Shown here piece after piece: positions 34,310 to 44,075 of a stretch of 64,000 nucleotides of DNA. The translations under genes and the position numbers were made by a program. Each line of letters begins with the position of its first letter. Within the stretch, counting starts at the first letter, position 1. This DNA comes from Candidatus Scalindua sp. GTDB lineage: Bacteria > Planctomycetota > Brocadiia > Brocadiales > Scalinduaceae. The stretch spans positions 46,611 through 110,610 of the forward strand of contig JABHIW010000066.1 in assembly GCA_018670825.1 (NCBI GenBank), written 5' to 3'. Under the pieces are notes generated by a model. The model was not told the DNA's origin. It was given only the letters and a program-made list of their open reading frames with translations, and made no database searches.

Positions 34310-34512
34310 TTACATTTTGATAACAACATCCTTAGCATTTGTTTCAAATTCCGTAATTATTTGCGCAAAAGCATTGCTCAAACTCTATACAATGCCGTCT
34401 GGTTTGTCTTATTAGAATACGGATAATTCTTTAAAGAGCCAGAAAGTTTGACCCATTTTGTAACACATCCCACTATCATTGTTACGATAAGACTTAATAT
34501 CTCACCAGAAAT
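34310..34512 (-). pseudogene. Chimeric lipoprotein remnant (DUF3313 start, auxiliary-lipoprotein end)
   Basis: Read on the minus strand, about 34400-34512 gives a lipoprotein anchor and GCVTKWVKLSGSLKNYP, matching GCTTKQVRHSGFLENYP of the 28885 DUF3313 protein. One frame over, 34310-34410 gives PDGIV, a stop, then SLSNAFAQIITEFETNAK, matching PDGLIKSWNTAFNQILTEFETDMK of the 43440 protein. The frameshift and internal stop show that it is not expressed as one protein. Two different genes seem to be joined here. Confidence 0.65.
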
Positions 34513-34595
34513 AAATTATTTTCTTGAACCTGAGGATCTTTAGTTCACTTTGGACACTTCAAACCTGATTGTGGGTTTGCCGCACTACGAATATA

Positions 34596-35651
34596 CTATT
34601 TAATGCCTGATACTTTATATACTCTGAGTGGTTCATGAAATCCCTTTACTACTATAGCGTTCTTTTCTTTTCCTTCCACATGTTCATTAATAAGTGTCCA
34701 GGTGTCATGAGAGATGAGAGTTTCGCCAGGGCTCGCCGCAGATTCCAACCTGCTCGCCGCATTAACAGGATTGCCAATTATTGTATAATCCATTTGATCT
34801 TCACTACCAAAATTCCCTACTGTACAATAACCGGTGAAAATTCCAGCCCTGATTTGAAGCGTTATATCCATTCCATGTTCATCCCATTCCCCAGATAAGT
34901 CATGAACTTGCTTTTGCATTTCTATAGCCATTTTTACACATGAAAGCGCATCTTCTTTTGCACCCTTAGTTGACGGGTCCCCAAAAAATACCATGATGGA
35001 ATCCCCCATATATTTATCCAGAGTTCCATTATATTTCCTGATAATGGACTCCATTCTATCAAAATATTTATTTAGCAATAAGGTTATATCTTCCGGCTCT
35101 AAAAGATCTGTCTTTCTAGAAAAGCCAACAATATCTGAGAAGAAGACGCTAAGCATTTTTCGACTGGATTTAATTATAGCCTCCGTCTTGCCATCCATAA
35201 TTGACTGTGTCACTTCAGATGAAACGTATTTTGATAATTGCGATGAAAGTTGCTGAAGCTTCTTGTTTGCAATCATCAAAGACAGATGTGTTTTTACCCT
35301 GGCCTTAACTTCCGCTACCTCAAAAGGCTTTGTAATATAATCCACTGCACCCAATTCCAGCCCCTTCGTTTTGTTCTCTATCTCACTCATTGCCGTAATA
35401 AAGATTATTGGGATGCTACTTGTCTTTGGTTCGCTCTTGAGTTTGCGACAGACTTCATAACCATCAATGCCCGGCATCATTATATCCAATAAGATCAAGT
35501 CTGGCGGGTCAGTGTTAACAATTTCCAGTGCGCGCTCTCCATCCATTGCAACGCTGACTTCATATTCGCCATGAAGTGCATCTACTAAGATATCGATATT
35601 TGTTTTGGTATCATCCACTACAAGTACCGTACAGTTAGATAATTCTTCCAT
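34596..35651 (-). CDS. REC-adenylate/guanylate cyclase
   Basis: A 351-residue response regulator. Receiver domain (about 1-125) with VVDDTKTN, Asp56 (LLDIMMPGIDG) and KPF. A short coiled coil follows, then a class III nucleotide cyclase domain (about 160-345). The metal-binding Asp residues are in VFFSDIVGFS and KYMGDSIMVFF, and the transition-state Asn and Arg are in NPVNAASRLE, so it should be active. Such proteins make cAMP (less often cGMP) when the receiver is phosphorylated. A GGTGGA site precedes the ATG. The large hybrid kinase at 36028 lies upstream on the same strand and is a likely partner. Confidence 0.88.
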   Translation of the reverse strand: MEELSNCTVLVVDDTKTNIDILVDALHGEYEVSVAMDGERALEIVNTDPPDLILLDIMMPGIDGYEVCRKLKSEPKTSSIPIIFITAMSEIENKTKGLELGAVDYITKPFEVAEVKARVKTHLSLMIANKKLQQLSSQLSKYVSSEVTQSIMDGKTEAIIKSSRKMLSVFFSDIVGFSRKTDLLEPEDITLLLNKYFDRMESIIRKYNGTLDKYMGDSIMVFFGDPSTKGAKEDALSCVKMAIEMQKQVHDLSGEWDEHGMDITLQIRAGIFTGYCTVGNFGSEDQMDYTIIGNPVNAASRLESAASPGETLISHDTWTLINEHVEGKEKNAIVVKGFHEPLRVYKVSGIK

Positions 35652-36027
35652 ACTTATTTTTCCACCAATTTATTTTTTTAAATTAACAGGACGCAGATTG
35701 TCGAGATATACACAGATAATATCTTTTAAATTACTAATCATCACGCTCCCCGGACAAAAAGCGCCGAGGACAAGAAGGCGCAAGGAACGCTAAGAAAAAT
35801 AAAACAAGAGATAATAGTTTTTTACCCTTTGTGCTCTTCCCTGCCTGTCGGCAGACAGGGTAACTTCATGTGAAGAATAAAGTCCAACCACAACTTTCCA
35901 ATCTTATTTTCAGTCATCTTTCTTTTTTATCTTGGCGATCTCTGCGGCTTTGCGTGAGAATATGTCCTTTTCCTCTCGCCAAGGGGCTATTCTTCCAAAT
36001 GCTTTGTTTCTCTGCTCATCTCTTATA
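35652..36027. repeat. Intergenic region with degenerate interspersed repeats
   Basis: No gene. Three pieces look like common environmental-genome repeats: an ACGCAGATT ... ACACAGATAA stretch near 35690-35720, a purine-rich piece (GGCGCAAGGAACGCTAAG, about 35776-35793), and TTGGCGATCTCTGCGGCTTT near 35932. Between them, CTGCCTGTCGGCAG (35841-35854) overlaps CCTGTCGGCAGACAGG (35844-35859), giving two competing hairpins. The core CTGCC-N4-GGCAG recurs in the 43399 palindrome. Confidence 0.45.
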
Positions 36028-39000
36028 TTAATTTTTCAATTTACTTATTATTGATTCTAGAATTATTCCTGCTTCTTTAAATTTATATCTTCCAATTAAT
36101 TTAGTTAGTTCTTTTATCTTTTTGACAAGATGATCAGGGTAGGAAAGCCTTGATATCTGCTCTAGCACAGGTTCGCACTTTTTTGGTTTTTGTGTTATTA
36201 TGTGAGGTGCCAGCCCTTCCAACAATTTAACAAGTTTCTCTTGAGATTTCGCTTGAGTATCACTTTCACCCTCTTCCTTATAACTATTTTCTTCAGAATC
36301 CAAAGCTTTTAAAGTAGTGAGTACCTTACTCAGCTCTTTGGAATATTTTTTCAGCTTAATATCGTACTTGTCAGTTTCACGCTTCTTGATTACGGCTTCA
36401 AGGTCACCGGCAATTTTATGTAGCTTACTGATACCAATATTCCCTGCGACACCCTTTACGCTATGGGCATACCTTTCGGCATCTTTTAGGTTGTTGTTTT
36501 CAATCGCTATTTTTATATCATGAAAAGAATTTGAATAGTCGTCCCTGAATTCTATTAACAGTTGTTTATAAAGTTTCATGTTCCCTCCAACCCTTATAAG
36601 GCTGGATTCTACATCAATCCCGGGAAGAGTTGGCAATTGGACATCTTCACTCTGCTTTTCGTCAGTCTGGAAGCTATTCTGCGGAGCATCCTCCTCAGGA
36701 CTCTTTCTGCTTTTGGTTTTTATCCATTTTACTAACGTAGAAAAAAGTTCATTTATGTCAATCGGTTTTGTGATGTAATCGTCCATTCCCGCTTCTATAC
36801 ACTTTTCGCGATCACCCGTCATAGCCAGTGCAGTCATCGCTACTATTGGCAAATTACTAAAACGTGGATTCTCCCTGATACATCCTGTGGCCTCAAGCCC
36901 ACTCATCTCTGGCATCTGCACATCCATTAAAACAAGATCAAACTCTGATCCCTCAACTGCTTTAATTGCCTCTTTACCATTATTTGCTATAGTCACATAT
37001 AAACCAGCCTTCTCCAATAGCTCTGTCGCAACTTGTTGATTGATCTCGTTATCTTCAGCCAGAAGAACTTTAGCCCCCCTGATATTTCCTATTTCACTGA
37101 TTTTTTCAACTCCGTATTTTGTAGACCTTGACTTTCTCCCTCCGTTTTTACCGAAAGCTTCCATAATTGCATCAAAAAGAAGCGAACGGGTTACCGGTTT
37201 TACGAGAAAAACATCAATATCTACACTTTCGGCCTGTTTTCTTATCTCTTCCCTACCGTATGCAGTCACCATTATGATAGTAGGGGTTTGTGGAATACCG
37301 GGATCATTTTGAATCATCTTTGTAGTTTCAATACCATTTATCCTCGGCATCTTCCAGTCCATCATTACGAGTTCATATGTCTCAGTCTCTTTATTATTCA
37401 CATTTCTTTTTAATTCAGTAAGCGCCTCTCCACCTGAGGCAACAGTTGTCACCTGAAATGTAAAAGATTCCAGTGTTGCTTTTAGAATTTCCCGGGAAGC
37501 AGCGTTATCATCAACTACCAAGACTTTCATACCTTTGAGGTCTAATGATAGTTCTAATAATCTCTGTTTCTTTTTTTTCAGTCTTTCAAACAAGACAGTA
37601 AAGATAAAGGTACTTCCTTTGCCCGGTTCACTATCAACCAGGATTTCCCCTCCCATCATTTCTACCAACCGTTTGCAAATTGCTAAACCCAGGCCTGTGC
37701 CTCCGTACCTTCTTGTAGTAGATCCGTCTGCCTGAGAAAAGGATTGAAATAGTTTTCCTATCTGTTCTTCGCTCAAACCGACACCGGTATCTTTAACTGA
37801 GAATTTGAGTTTAACTTTTTCCTCCTCCCTGCTAATCATGTTAACAGAAATTATTATCTCGCCATCTTCAGTAAATTTAATAGCGTTGCTTACCAGGTTA
37901 GAGAGAACCTGCCCAAGCCTTAAGGAGTCTCCAACTAATAAAATGGGGACATCATTTCCCATGGAAAACAGTAACTCCAGCCCTTTTTCTTCTGCTTTTA
38001 GTGTGACGAGATCAGAAAGGCTTTCCAGAACATCTTCCAGGCTAAAATCAACGGCCTCAATACTCATTTTACCCGCTTCAATCTTGGAGAAATCAAGGAT
38101 ATCATTGATGATTCTTAAAAGAGCAAGTGCTGATGATTCAACCTTGTTTACATAATCATTCTGTTTCGGAGTAAGTTCGGTCATTAACGCAAGCTGGCTC
38201 ATTCCGATAATGGCATTCATCGGCGTTCTTATTTCGTGACTCATCCTGGCCAGAAAATCGCTCTTGGCACTGTTCGCATTTTCTGCTTCCTGTTTTGCGA
38301 TTTTAAGTTCCTCTTCAGCCTGCTTGCGTTTTATAAAGAGACCGATCTGGTTACCGATAGCCGTCATCATATCAAGCAGATCATTATCGGGAATTCTTAT
38401 TTCGTGGCTGAAGAAACTGATTGCTCCAAGTACCTCGTTACCACTAAGAATGGGGAAACCAAAGACTCCGTGCAATCCCACTTTCGATGCAATCTCTGCT
38501 CGTGGAAAATTTGAATCATGGACAGCATCCTCAATCCAGACCGGTTGAGCGCTGGATAAAACACGTCCGGGTAAACCAATACCAGGGGAGAAGGTAGTTT
38601 GTCTTGTGATCTTTACGAATGCTGATACATCAATGGATGGAATATGCCAGATTTCCGAACACTTCAACACGCGGTCCTGAGAATCAAATATCCAGATTTC
38701 ACCAAGCGCCCATTCAAGCGCCATGCATATGGCCTGAAGGATTTTGGAAGAAGCCTCTGTAATTGTGGTAGATTCTGCCAATACTTGTGTCACAATATGC
38801 TGAGCTTTAAGACGATTTCCAGCTCTCTTTTGTTCGGTAATGTCTTCTTTAATAGCAATGAAATTGGTAACAACACCCTTGTTATCCCTAACAGGCGAAA
38901 TAAATCCATATTCCCAAAAAAGTTCTCCATTCTTCTTCTTATTACAAAACTCCCCACGCCATTCGTTACCTGACGTAATTGTCTTCCATAGCTCCTCGTA

Positions 39001-40956
39001 TACCTCTGGTGGGGTTTTATCGGATTTTAAGATTCTTGGATTTTCTCCAATAGCTTCTTCTATAGTGTAACCTGTTAATTCGGTAAATCTGGGATTTGCA
39101 TACTCAATATTTCCTTTAACGTCAGTAATTACTACTACTGCGGGGCTTTGTTCAACCGCACTCGACAACTTTATAAGCTCTGCCTCTACACGTTTGCGTC
39201 TCTCAATAGCTAAACAGGAACTGATAGCCAATGCAATGGAGTCTTCTGATTCCTTGAGCCAATCAAGCTGGTTCGACGAAAAACGTTCAAGTGATCCAAG
39301 TTCTAAAGCACCCACAATCTGATCATTATTAATTAAGGGAAAAACAAGTATACTGTTCGGTGCCACCTCTCCAAAACCAAATGTAATTCGTACATATTCA
39401 GGAATACGATCTATTGTGATCGGTTCTCGCTGAGAGACAGCCTGGCCTACCAGACCCGATCCTATTGTAAATGATTCCGGAACATCCTTACCCTCGGGAT
39501 AACCATAACGGCTTACGCGCTGAAGCAAATTGTCAGAATTTAAGATATAAACAGCCCCCAATGGCAAGTTGAGAAAGGTAACAATGGATCTGAGTATATT
39601 ATCTCCTAATTTCGCTATATCCTGTTCACCATGCATACTTACGCTAAGTTTATGTAATCCGGTTTTCAACCTGTTCTGTGCTTCTATTTCCTGATTTGTC
39701 TTTTCAAGCATCACTTGATTTTCTTGTAGATGGTGTTCAATCTGCTCACGTTCTGTCAACTCCTGTTCCAATTCATTTTGCTTTTCTTTTAGTTCTTCTG
39801 TCTTAGCATTAATTTTAGTGCTCATTTTATTAAATGATTCAACCAGCAACCCTATTTCATCGTTAGACCTTTTAGTAATTTTTTGATCATATTGTTCTGT
39901 TTCAGCCATTTCCAGCAATTTACGGTTAAGGATCTTGATCGGAGTAGTTAAACGTCTTGCAAAAATATAACTAACCAGAAGAATCACCCCGGCAAGACTT
40001 CCCATCCCTATAAGTAACAAAAAACAGAATTTATAAACAGGAGCAAGAATTTCATGCTCATCCATTTTTGATATTATTGCCCAATTCAATCCCGGAATGT
40101 CTAAGGGAGCATACGCATTAAATACCGGCACATTACGATAATCTAATAACCACATAGTACCTGTGATCCCCGCAAGTGCTCTTCGAGGTGCTTCACGGTC
40201 TATTTTTCGTTTTAGTGCGGTAGGCTCAATAAAAAACCGTGAGTTTGAACGCATGAAAAGATCATGGCCTGCAAGAACCGTTTCTCCTGTTTTTCCAAGT
40301 CCACTGCGTTCCTGCATGATTTCATCAATGTCTTTCATTGTTATCTGGCTTGCAAGTACACCTAAGACTTTTCCATTATTGTCTTTAACCGGTACGGCAA
40401 AAAAAGCACTGATTTTTTCCTTTGATGGTGCATAAAACTCTATGTCAGAAATTGTTGGTTCAATCAATCCTTTTGTAAACGCCCTTGCAAGAGGAGTATC
40501 TTTGTATTTTCCGGAAACAAGATTAGTATTCAAATCGTCTTCCTTTGTGATAGTTTGGAGGATATTTCCTTTTGTATCTATTACAAAGATGTCGTAATAG
40601 CCCATTTTATCAATAATAACATTGGCTATTTTGTTAAAACGTTGAGCGAACATTTTATTACGTTTTCTCGAATCCATAGAATCTATTCGATTTTCGGCAA
40701 TATGAGAAATCTCTTCCAGATATGTACGAAAAATATCTGCAGCAGCTAATACTTCTGTATTAGATAAACGTTCAAAAAAATAGTCCTCAATCTGCGTCTT
40801 CTTGATATCCCGTATCGAAACAAGATGTTCAAGGGCTCCTTTTACCAGTGATTCCTTAGCAGTGCGGTAACTCCAATAACCGGTTAAACCGGAAGAGAGC
40901 ATCCCAACTATCAAAACGAAAATAAACAGTTTTTTCCAGATTTTAGTCCTAGCCAT
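36028..40956 (-). CDS. Large hybrid histidine kinase: Cache-HAMP-GAF-PAS-GAF-HisKA-HATPase-REC-REC-HPt
   Basis: A 1642-residue membrane kinase. TM1 (about 10-30), a periplasmic double-Cache domain (about 35-305), TM2 (about 308-334) and HAMP (335-387) lead to GAF (about 438-590), PAS (about 600-720) and GAF (about 735-885). HisKA has His907 ([12 protein letters not shown]), then HATPase, receiver one (Asp1200, [11 protein letters not shown]), receiver two (Asp1345, [11 protein letters not shown]) and an HPt domain with His1498 ([11 protein letters not shown]). This is a BarA-like complete phosphorelay (His-Asp-His), so the final acceptor must be another receiver; the adjacent REC-cyclase is the best candidate. 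An AAGGA site precedes the ATG. The signal is unknown, probably a small molecule bound by Cache. Confidence 0.92.
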   Translation of the reverse strand: MARTKIWKKLFIFVLIVGMLSSGLTGYWSYRTAKESLVKGALEHLVSIRDIKKTQIEDYFFERLSNTEVLAAADIFRTYLEEISHIAENRIDSMDSRKRNKMFAQRFNKIANVIIDKMGYYDIFVIDTKGNILQTITKEDDLNTNLVSGKYKDTPLARAFTKGLIEPTISDIEFYAPSKEKISAFFAVPVKDNNGKVLGVLASQITMKDIDEIMQERSGLGKTGETVLAGHDLFMRSNSRFFIEPTALKRKIDREAPRRALAGITGTMWLLDYRNVPVFNAYAPLDIPGLNWAIISKMDEHEILAPVYKFCFLLLIGMGSLAGVILLVSYIFARRLTTPIKILNRKLLEMAETEQYDQKITKRSNDEIGLLVESFNKMSTKINAKTEELKEKQNELEQELTEREQIEHHLQENQVMLEKTNQEIEAQNRLKTGLHKLSVSMHGEQDIAKLGDNILRSIVTFLNLPLGAVYILNSDNLLQRVSRYGYPEGKDVPESFTIGSGLVGQAVSQREPITIDRIPEYVRITFGFGEVAPNSILVFPLINNDQIVGALELGSLERFSSNQLDWLKESEDSIALAISSCLAIERRKRVEAELIKLSSAVEQSPAVVVITDVKGNIEYANPRFTELTGYTIEEAIGENPRILKSDKTPPEVYEELWKTITSGNEWRGEFCNKKKNGELFWEYGFISPVRDNKGVVTNFIAIKEDITEQKRAGNRLKAQHIVTQVLAESTTITEASSKILQAICMALEWALGEIWIFDSQDRVLKCSEIWHIPSIDVSAFVKITRQTTFSPGIGLPGRVLSSAQPVWIEDAVHDSNFPRAEIASKVGLHGVFGFPILSGNEVLGAISFFSHEIRIPDNDLLDMMTAIGNQIGLFIKRKQAEEELKIAKQEAENANSAKSDFLARMSHEIRTPMNAIIGMSQLALMTELTPKQNDYVNKVESSALALLRIINDILDFSKIEAGKMSIEAVDFSLEDVLESLSDLVTLKAEEKGLELLFSMGNDVPILLVGDSLRLGQVLSNLVSNAIKFTEDGEIIISVNMISREEEKVKLKFSVKDTGVGLSEEQIGKLFQSFSQADGSTTRRYGGTGLGLAICKRLVEMMGGEILVDSEPGKGSTFIFTVLFERLKKKKQRLLELSLDLKGMKVLVVDDNAASREILKATLESFTFQVTTVASGGEALTELKRNVNNKETETYELVMMDWKMPRINGIETTKMIQNDPGIPQTPTIIMVTAYGREEIRKQAESVDIDVFLVKPVTRSLLFDAIMEAFGKNGGRKSRSTKYGVEKISEIGNIRGAKVLLAEDNEINQQVATELLEKAGLYVTIANNGKEAIKAVEGSEFDLVLMDVQMPEMSGLEATGCIRENPRFSNLPIVAMTALAMTGDREKCIEAGMDDYITKPIDINELFSTLVKWIKTKSRKSPEEDAPQNSFQTDEKQSEDVQLPTLPGIDVESSLIRVGGNMKLYKQLLIEFRDDYSNSFHDIKIAIENNNLKDAERYAHSVKGVAGNIGISKLHKIAGDLEAVIKKRETDKYDIKLKKYSKELSKVLTTLKALDSEENSYKEEGESDTQAKSQEKLVKLLEGLAPHIITQKPKKCEPVLEQISRLSYPDHLVKKIKELTKLIGRYKFKEAGIILESIISKLKN

Positions 40957-41328
40957 ATATATAAGTCCTTATAAAGTGAATCTAAACAGAAATGACAGGA
41001 AAGATTCTTAAATTCATATAATCCCGTATTATACTACATCAAGCTGCAGAGCCGCAATCAAGTTTGACGTGTCTAAAGTAAAAAATCAAAAAGTTGTTTT
41101 TTACACAACTTTTAATTACTTTAAACTTTTTGCACTTTAGTTCACTTTTTATGACACGAGAAAAACTTTCTAAAAAAAGAAGGTTTTACAGGTTAATAGT
41201 ATATTAATCTCTAAGTTACGCAACATACATTTATGTGGACTATGTCTGAGGTATTTGTTTAAATGAAAGTTGCTCATTCATTAAAGAAAAGTACTATTTT
41301 CCAGTGAAAATAAAGAGTGGGGAACATT
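40957..41328. other. Gene-free divergent region with one hairpin
   Basis: It separates the 40956 kinase start (minus) from the plus-strand 41329 ORF and should contain both promoters. At 41090-41112, AAAGTTGT and ACAACTTT pair across a T-rich loop, with an AT-rich sequence after it; this could be a terminator or regulatory hairpin. No coding sequence or RNA is recognised. Confidence 0.4.
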
Positions 41329-41454
41329 ATGAAACAAGTTTTTAGATTGTACCTCAGTCGATATCTGGATACAAAAAGCGTAGCATTGTGTTTAGCACTA
41401 ATTATAGGAAGCTCGTTGCTTTTTACGGATTATTGTATGCGGGCAGGTATCTAA
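41329..41454 (+). CDS. 41-residue leader-only ORF, truncated copy of the 42013 family
   Basis: ATG with a strong GGGGAACATT site, then 41 codons. The peptide LYLSRYLDTKSVALCLALII ... FTDYC parallels the leader of the 42013 protein (LHLSRCVSIKSITMCMVLTI ... NTDYC), then stops. The DNA around the start is also alike in both genes (GGGGAACATTATG). It therefore looks like the retained 5' end of another copy of the tandem family. A translated short exported peptide is possible, but decay is as likely. Confidence 0.5.
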   Translation: MKQVFRLYLSRYLDTKSVALCLALIIGSSLLFTDYCMRAGI

Positions 41455-41484
41455 ATTAATCTCCTGGTTGAAAGGACAGATATC

Positions 41485-41895
41485 ATGAAAAAATGCAGAT
41501 TAAGAAGTGTTTTTGTATTCACTCTGGTTTCTCTGTTTTTGAGCGGATGCGCTGTTTGTAAGATAGATCATAGGGCAGAGCCGTTAGCAGCAGCGAAAAT
41601 TAGTATCCAAGCCAAATTGGACGAAGGGAAGACGGTTTCAGAGGCATTAGGCGCTGTGATTACTGCTGCCGGAACAAGTACTTCGGATGCGGTATCTGCT
41701 GCTATAAAGATGGGCTTAGATACTCAAGCAGTGGTGAAAGCAGCAATTACTGCTAGTGGTGATCCTTTGACCGTAGGCAATTCCGCATATAATGCAGGAG
41801 CCAATCTTCATGATATATACATGGCAGGCGGTTCTACAAGCGGTGGATCGACAGGCTTAGGATCTACTCCGGGTAATGTTGAACAGCCTAGATAA
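41485..41895 (+). CDS. Small lipoprotein, unrecognised
   Basis: A 136-residue lipoprotein (FLSGCAVCK, lipidated Cys22). The mature part is rich in Ala, Thr and Ser, with quasi-repeats around AAGTSTSDAVSAAIKMGLDT and AAITASGDPL, and ends in a Gly/Ser-rich tail (GGSTSGGSTGLGS). No named family recognised. An AAAGGA site precedes the ATG. It sits between the leader-only copy and the full 42013 gene, probably in one transcript. Confidence 0.6.
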   Translation: MKKCRLRSVFVFTLVSLFLSGCAVCKIDHRAEPLAAAKISIQAKLDEGKTVSEALGAVITAAGTSTSDAVSAAIKMGLDTQAVVKAAITASGDPLTVGNSAYNAGANLHDIYMAGGSTSGGSTGLGSTPGNVEQPR

Positions 41896-42012
41896 GCGGC
41901 AACACCTTCCTTTCCGAGAGACAACATAGAAAGATCCGCTGACGAACCATCTAATCCTGATAAAAGATAGAATATAAATAATTAAGTGAAAGATAAAAGA
42001 AAGGGGAACATT

Positions 42013-43335
42013 ATGAACAAAGACGTTGGATTGCACTTAAGTCGATGCGTTTCTATTAAAAGTATTACAATGTGCATGGTACTAACTATTTGTAGCTTAC
42101 TGTCTAATACGGATTACTGCAGAGGTCAGGCAACTGACCAGCCGGTAGAATATGAAACACCCGGGGTTTTAGATGCGTATGATATCTTACCACCAAATCT
42201 ACTCGAAGGTAAGAATTTTTGGGTGGACAGAAGGGTAGTATCGTATGGCCTAAACAACCGTTACACAATTTCTTCCCATTTTGGCAAGTTTGAGGCAAAT
42301 GGTGAAGAGATGCTGCGCATACGTGAGCATGAAATCAAGGCTATAGAGTCCTTGAGAGAGATAAAAAAGTCGAAAGCGTTTGGTGATGCAGTCAAAAAAG
42401 CGGTTAAGAGCCCGATCAAAGGAGCTAAGGCCCTGATCACCGATCCTGTTAGCACAGTCAAGGGAGTACCGAAGGGTATAGGAAAGCTCTTTTCACGTAT
42501 TGGTGAGATGACGAAGGGTGGGCGTGGAGATTCGGAAGATAGTTACACAAAGGAGCTTATCGGTTTCTCTGCAACAAAGCGCCAGTATGCAAACAAATTT
42601 GGAGTGGATGTCTATTCCTCAAACGAAGTGCTTCAAAAGGAACTGAACAGTGTTGCGTGGGCAGGATTCGCCGGTGGTGTTGGGGTGAAACTGGCGATGA
42701 TGCCTATTAAGGGCGCCTCCGAAGCAGCATATTACTCAATACAGGCTACGAAATTAACCCATGGCATGAACATGATATTACTCGACAAAGCACCTGAGGA
42801 CCTTCGGCAGATAAATAGAGAAAAGCTGATACAAATGGGAGTGAAAGAGTCTGTTATCTATGAATTCCTGCACCATCCCGCGTACTCGCCTCGTCATGAG
42901 ACGATATTGGTCCATGCACTGGCAGATATGCAAGGGGTAAAGAATCGTGAACAGTTCATTAAAAAAGCCCTCTATGCGGAGTACGAGGAAGAGGCATTTC
43001 TTTACCAACGTATGGCCGAGATGTTGCATGGATACCATACACAGGTAAAACCGATTAAAGAGCTGGTCCCTGTTCGTAAATTCATGGTGGGTTACACATC
43101 TGATCAAACCATTGTTGCTACTTTCCCAATTGATCTTCTCTACTGGATAGAACTCTCTGATCTTGGTTCAGCTGCTTTAGCTAAATTAGATTTAACAGGT
43201 CGTCCTGTAAAGAAAACAGAAATATGGGTTACCGGTTCTCTTACACCCAGAGCAATGCAGGAATTCAACGCCAGAGGCCTGGTAGTTAACGAGCGATCAG
43301 GTGAAGTATTATTGCCACCATCAAAGAACAACTAG
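42013..43335 (+). CDS. Exported protein of the unnamed tandem family (copy C)
   Basis: The frame opens at GTG 41986, but ATG 42013 has an AAAGGGGAA site 6 bases upstream and matches the leader start of its relatives, so it is preferred: 440 residues. The signal sequence ends near NTDYCRGQ; the Asp-Tyr before Cys is not a normal lipobox. Shared family words with 14378: ILPPNLLEGKN, RIREHEIKAIESLREIKKSK, VKGVPKGIGKLFSRIGEM, KELIGFSATKRQYANKFGVD, YSSNEVLQKELNSVAWAGFA, SPRHETILVHALADMQGV, VGYTSDQTIVATFPIDLLYW and GSLTPRAMQEFNARGLVVNE. Function unknown. It is separated from the other two copies by about 26 kb. Confidence 0.65.
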   Translation: MNKDVGLHLSRCVSIKSITMCMVLTICSLLSNTDYCRGQATDQPVEYETPGVLDAYDILPPNLLEGKNFWVDRRVVSYGLNNRYTISSHFGKFEANGEEMLRIREHEIKAIESLREIKKSKAFGDAVKKAVKSPIKGAKALITDPVSTVKGVPKGIGKLFSRIGEMTKGGRGDSEDSYTKELIGFSATKRQYANKFGVDVYSSNEVLQKELNSVAWAGFAGGVGVKLAMMPIKGASEAAYYSIQATKLTHGMNMILLDKAPEDLRQINREKLIQMGVKESVIYEFLHHPAYSPRHETILVHALADMQGVKNREQFIKKALYAEYEEEAFLYQRMAEMLHGYHTQVKPIKELVPVRKFMVGYTSDQTIVATFPIDLLYWIELSDLGSAALAKLDLTGRPVKKTEIWVTGSLTPRAMQEFNARGLVVNERSGEVLLPPSKNN

Positions 43336-43398
43336 ATTCGTCATTTCTCTAGTCGCTCGAATGATAGGGCGTTTCAATATGTTATTATGATGCAGAAT

Positions 43399-43426
43399 AC
43401 GATCCCTGCCGATCGGCAGGGATCGT
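43399..43426. terminator. Perfect 28-base palindrome between convergent genes
   Basis: The two 14-base arms ACGATCCCTGCCGA and TCGGCAGGGATCGT are exact reverse complements with no spacer. It lies between the stops of the 42013 (plus) and 43440 (minus) genes, so a two-way terminator is likely. The CTGCC-GATC-GGCAG core is shared with the hairpin at 35841. Confidence 0.65.
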
Positions 43427-43439
43427 GTCTCGTTTAAAC

Positions 43440-44075
43440 TTAAGGATCAGTCCTGGACATATATCCTTTCATGTCTGTCTCAAATTCTGTCAATATCTGG
43501 TTAAAGGCTGTGTTCCAGCTCTTGATCAGTCCATCTGGTGTGTTGCCTTTAAAAGGTTCTTCTTTGTGGTATTGACTTTGAAAAATGATTTTGGGATTAC
43601 TGTCGGTTTCCTGTAGGAAAAAAAACTGAATTTCCATAACGGCTTTTGGCGCAGCACTCACACGATAATCTCCATAGAGTGCCGTAACTGAACCTTCAAG
43701 GATATAAGTTGAGTCCAAAAGGCTGGATGGATCTAAAACCTGCTTAAAAAGACCGGACCCGGCAAGTCGTTTACGTATCTCTTCTGTAAACATAGATACC
43801 GGTGAAATGAAAAACTCGTTGTAAAAGTCTGACTCGTAACTCAGTTCTTCCAGACGGTAGACAAGCCCCTTGCTTTCATATTGAGGCGAGACACGAAACC
43901 TGCGAACGGTAAGGACTTTTCCGGTATCAGGTGAAGAAATATCTACATCACGGGAAGCATCCAGAATAAAGTAACGCTTCTCAGGATAGCCTTTTTCCAG
44001 ATTGACGCATCCTACCAGGACAGAAAACAGACCAAAGACTCCAATTATTACTATTAATAAGGTTTTCTTCTTCAT
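43440..44075 (-). CDS. ABC-type transport auxiliary lipoprotein (PqiC/LptE-like) of the Mla-type operon
   Basis: A 211-residue lipoprotein (VLVGCVNLE, Cys about 23). The segment KRYFILDASR, then VLTVRRFRVSPQYESKGLVYR, SDFYNEFFISPVSMFTEEIR and YILEGSVTALYGD are the pattern of the ABC_trans_aux family, which pairs with MCE-domain proteins. It is the last gene of the operon; its ATG overlaps the mlaD-like stop (ATGA) with an internal GGAGG site. It probably anchors the lipid-transport complex at the outer membrane. A fragment of its C-terminus is found at 34310. Confidence 0.8.
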   Translation of the reverse strand: MKKKTLLIVIIGVFGLFSVLVGCVNLEKGYPEKRYFILDASRDVDISSPDTGKVLTVRRFRVSPQYESKGLVYRLEELSYESDFYNEFFISPVSMFTEEIRKRLAGSGLFKQVLDPSSLLDSTYILEGSVTALYGDYRVSAAPKAVMEIQFFFLQETDSNPKIIFQSQYHKEEPFKGNTPDGLIKSWNTAFNQILTEFETDMKGYMSRTDP

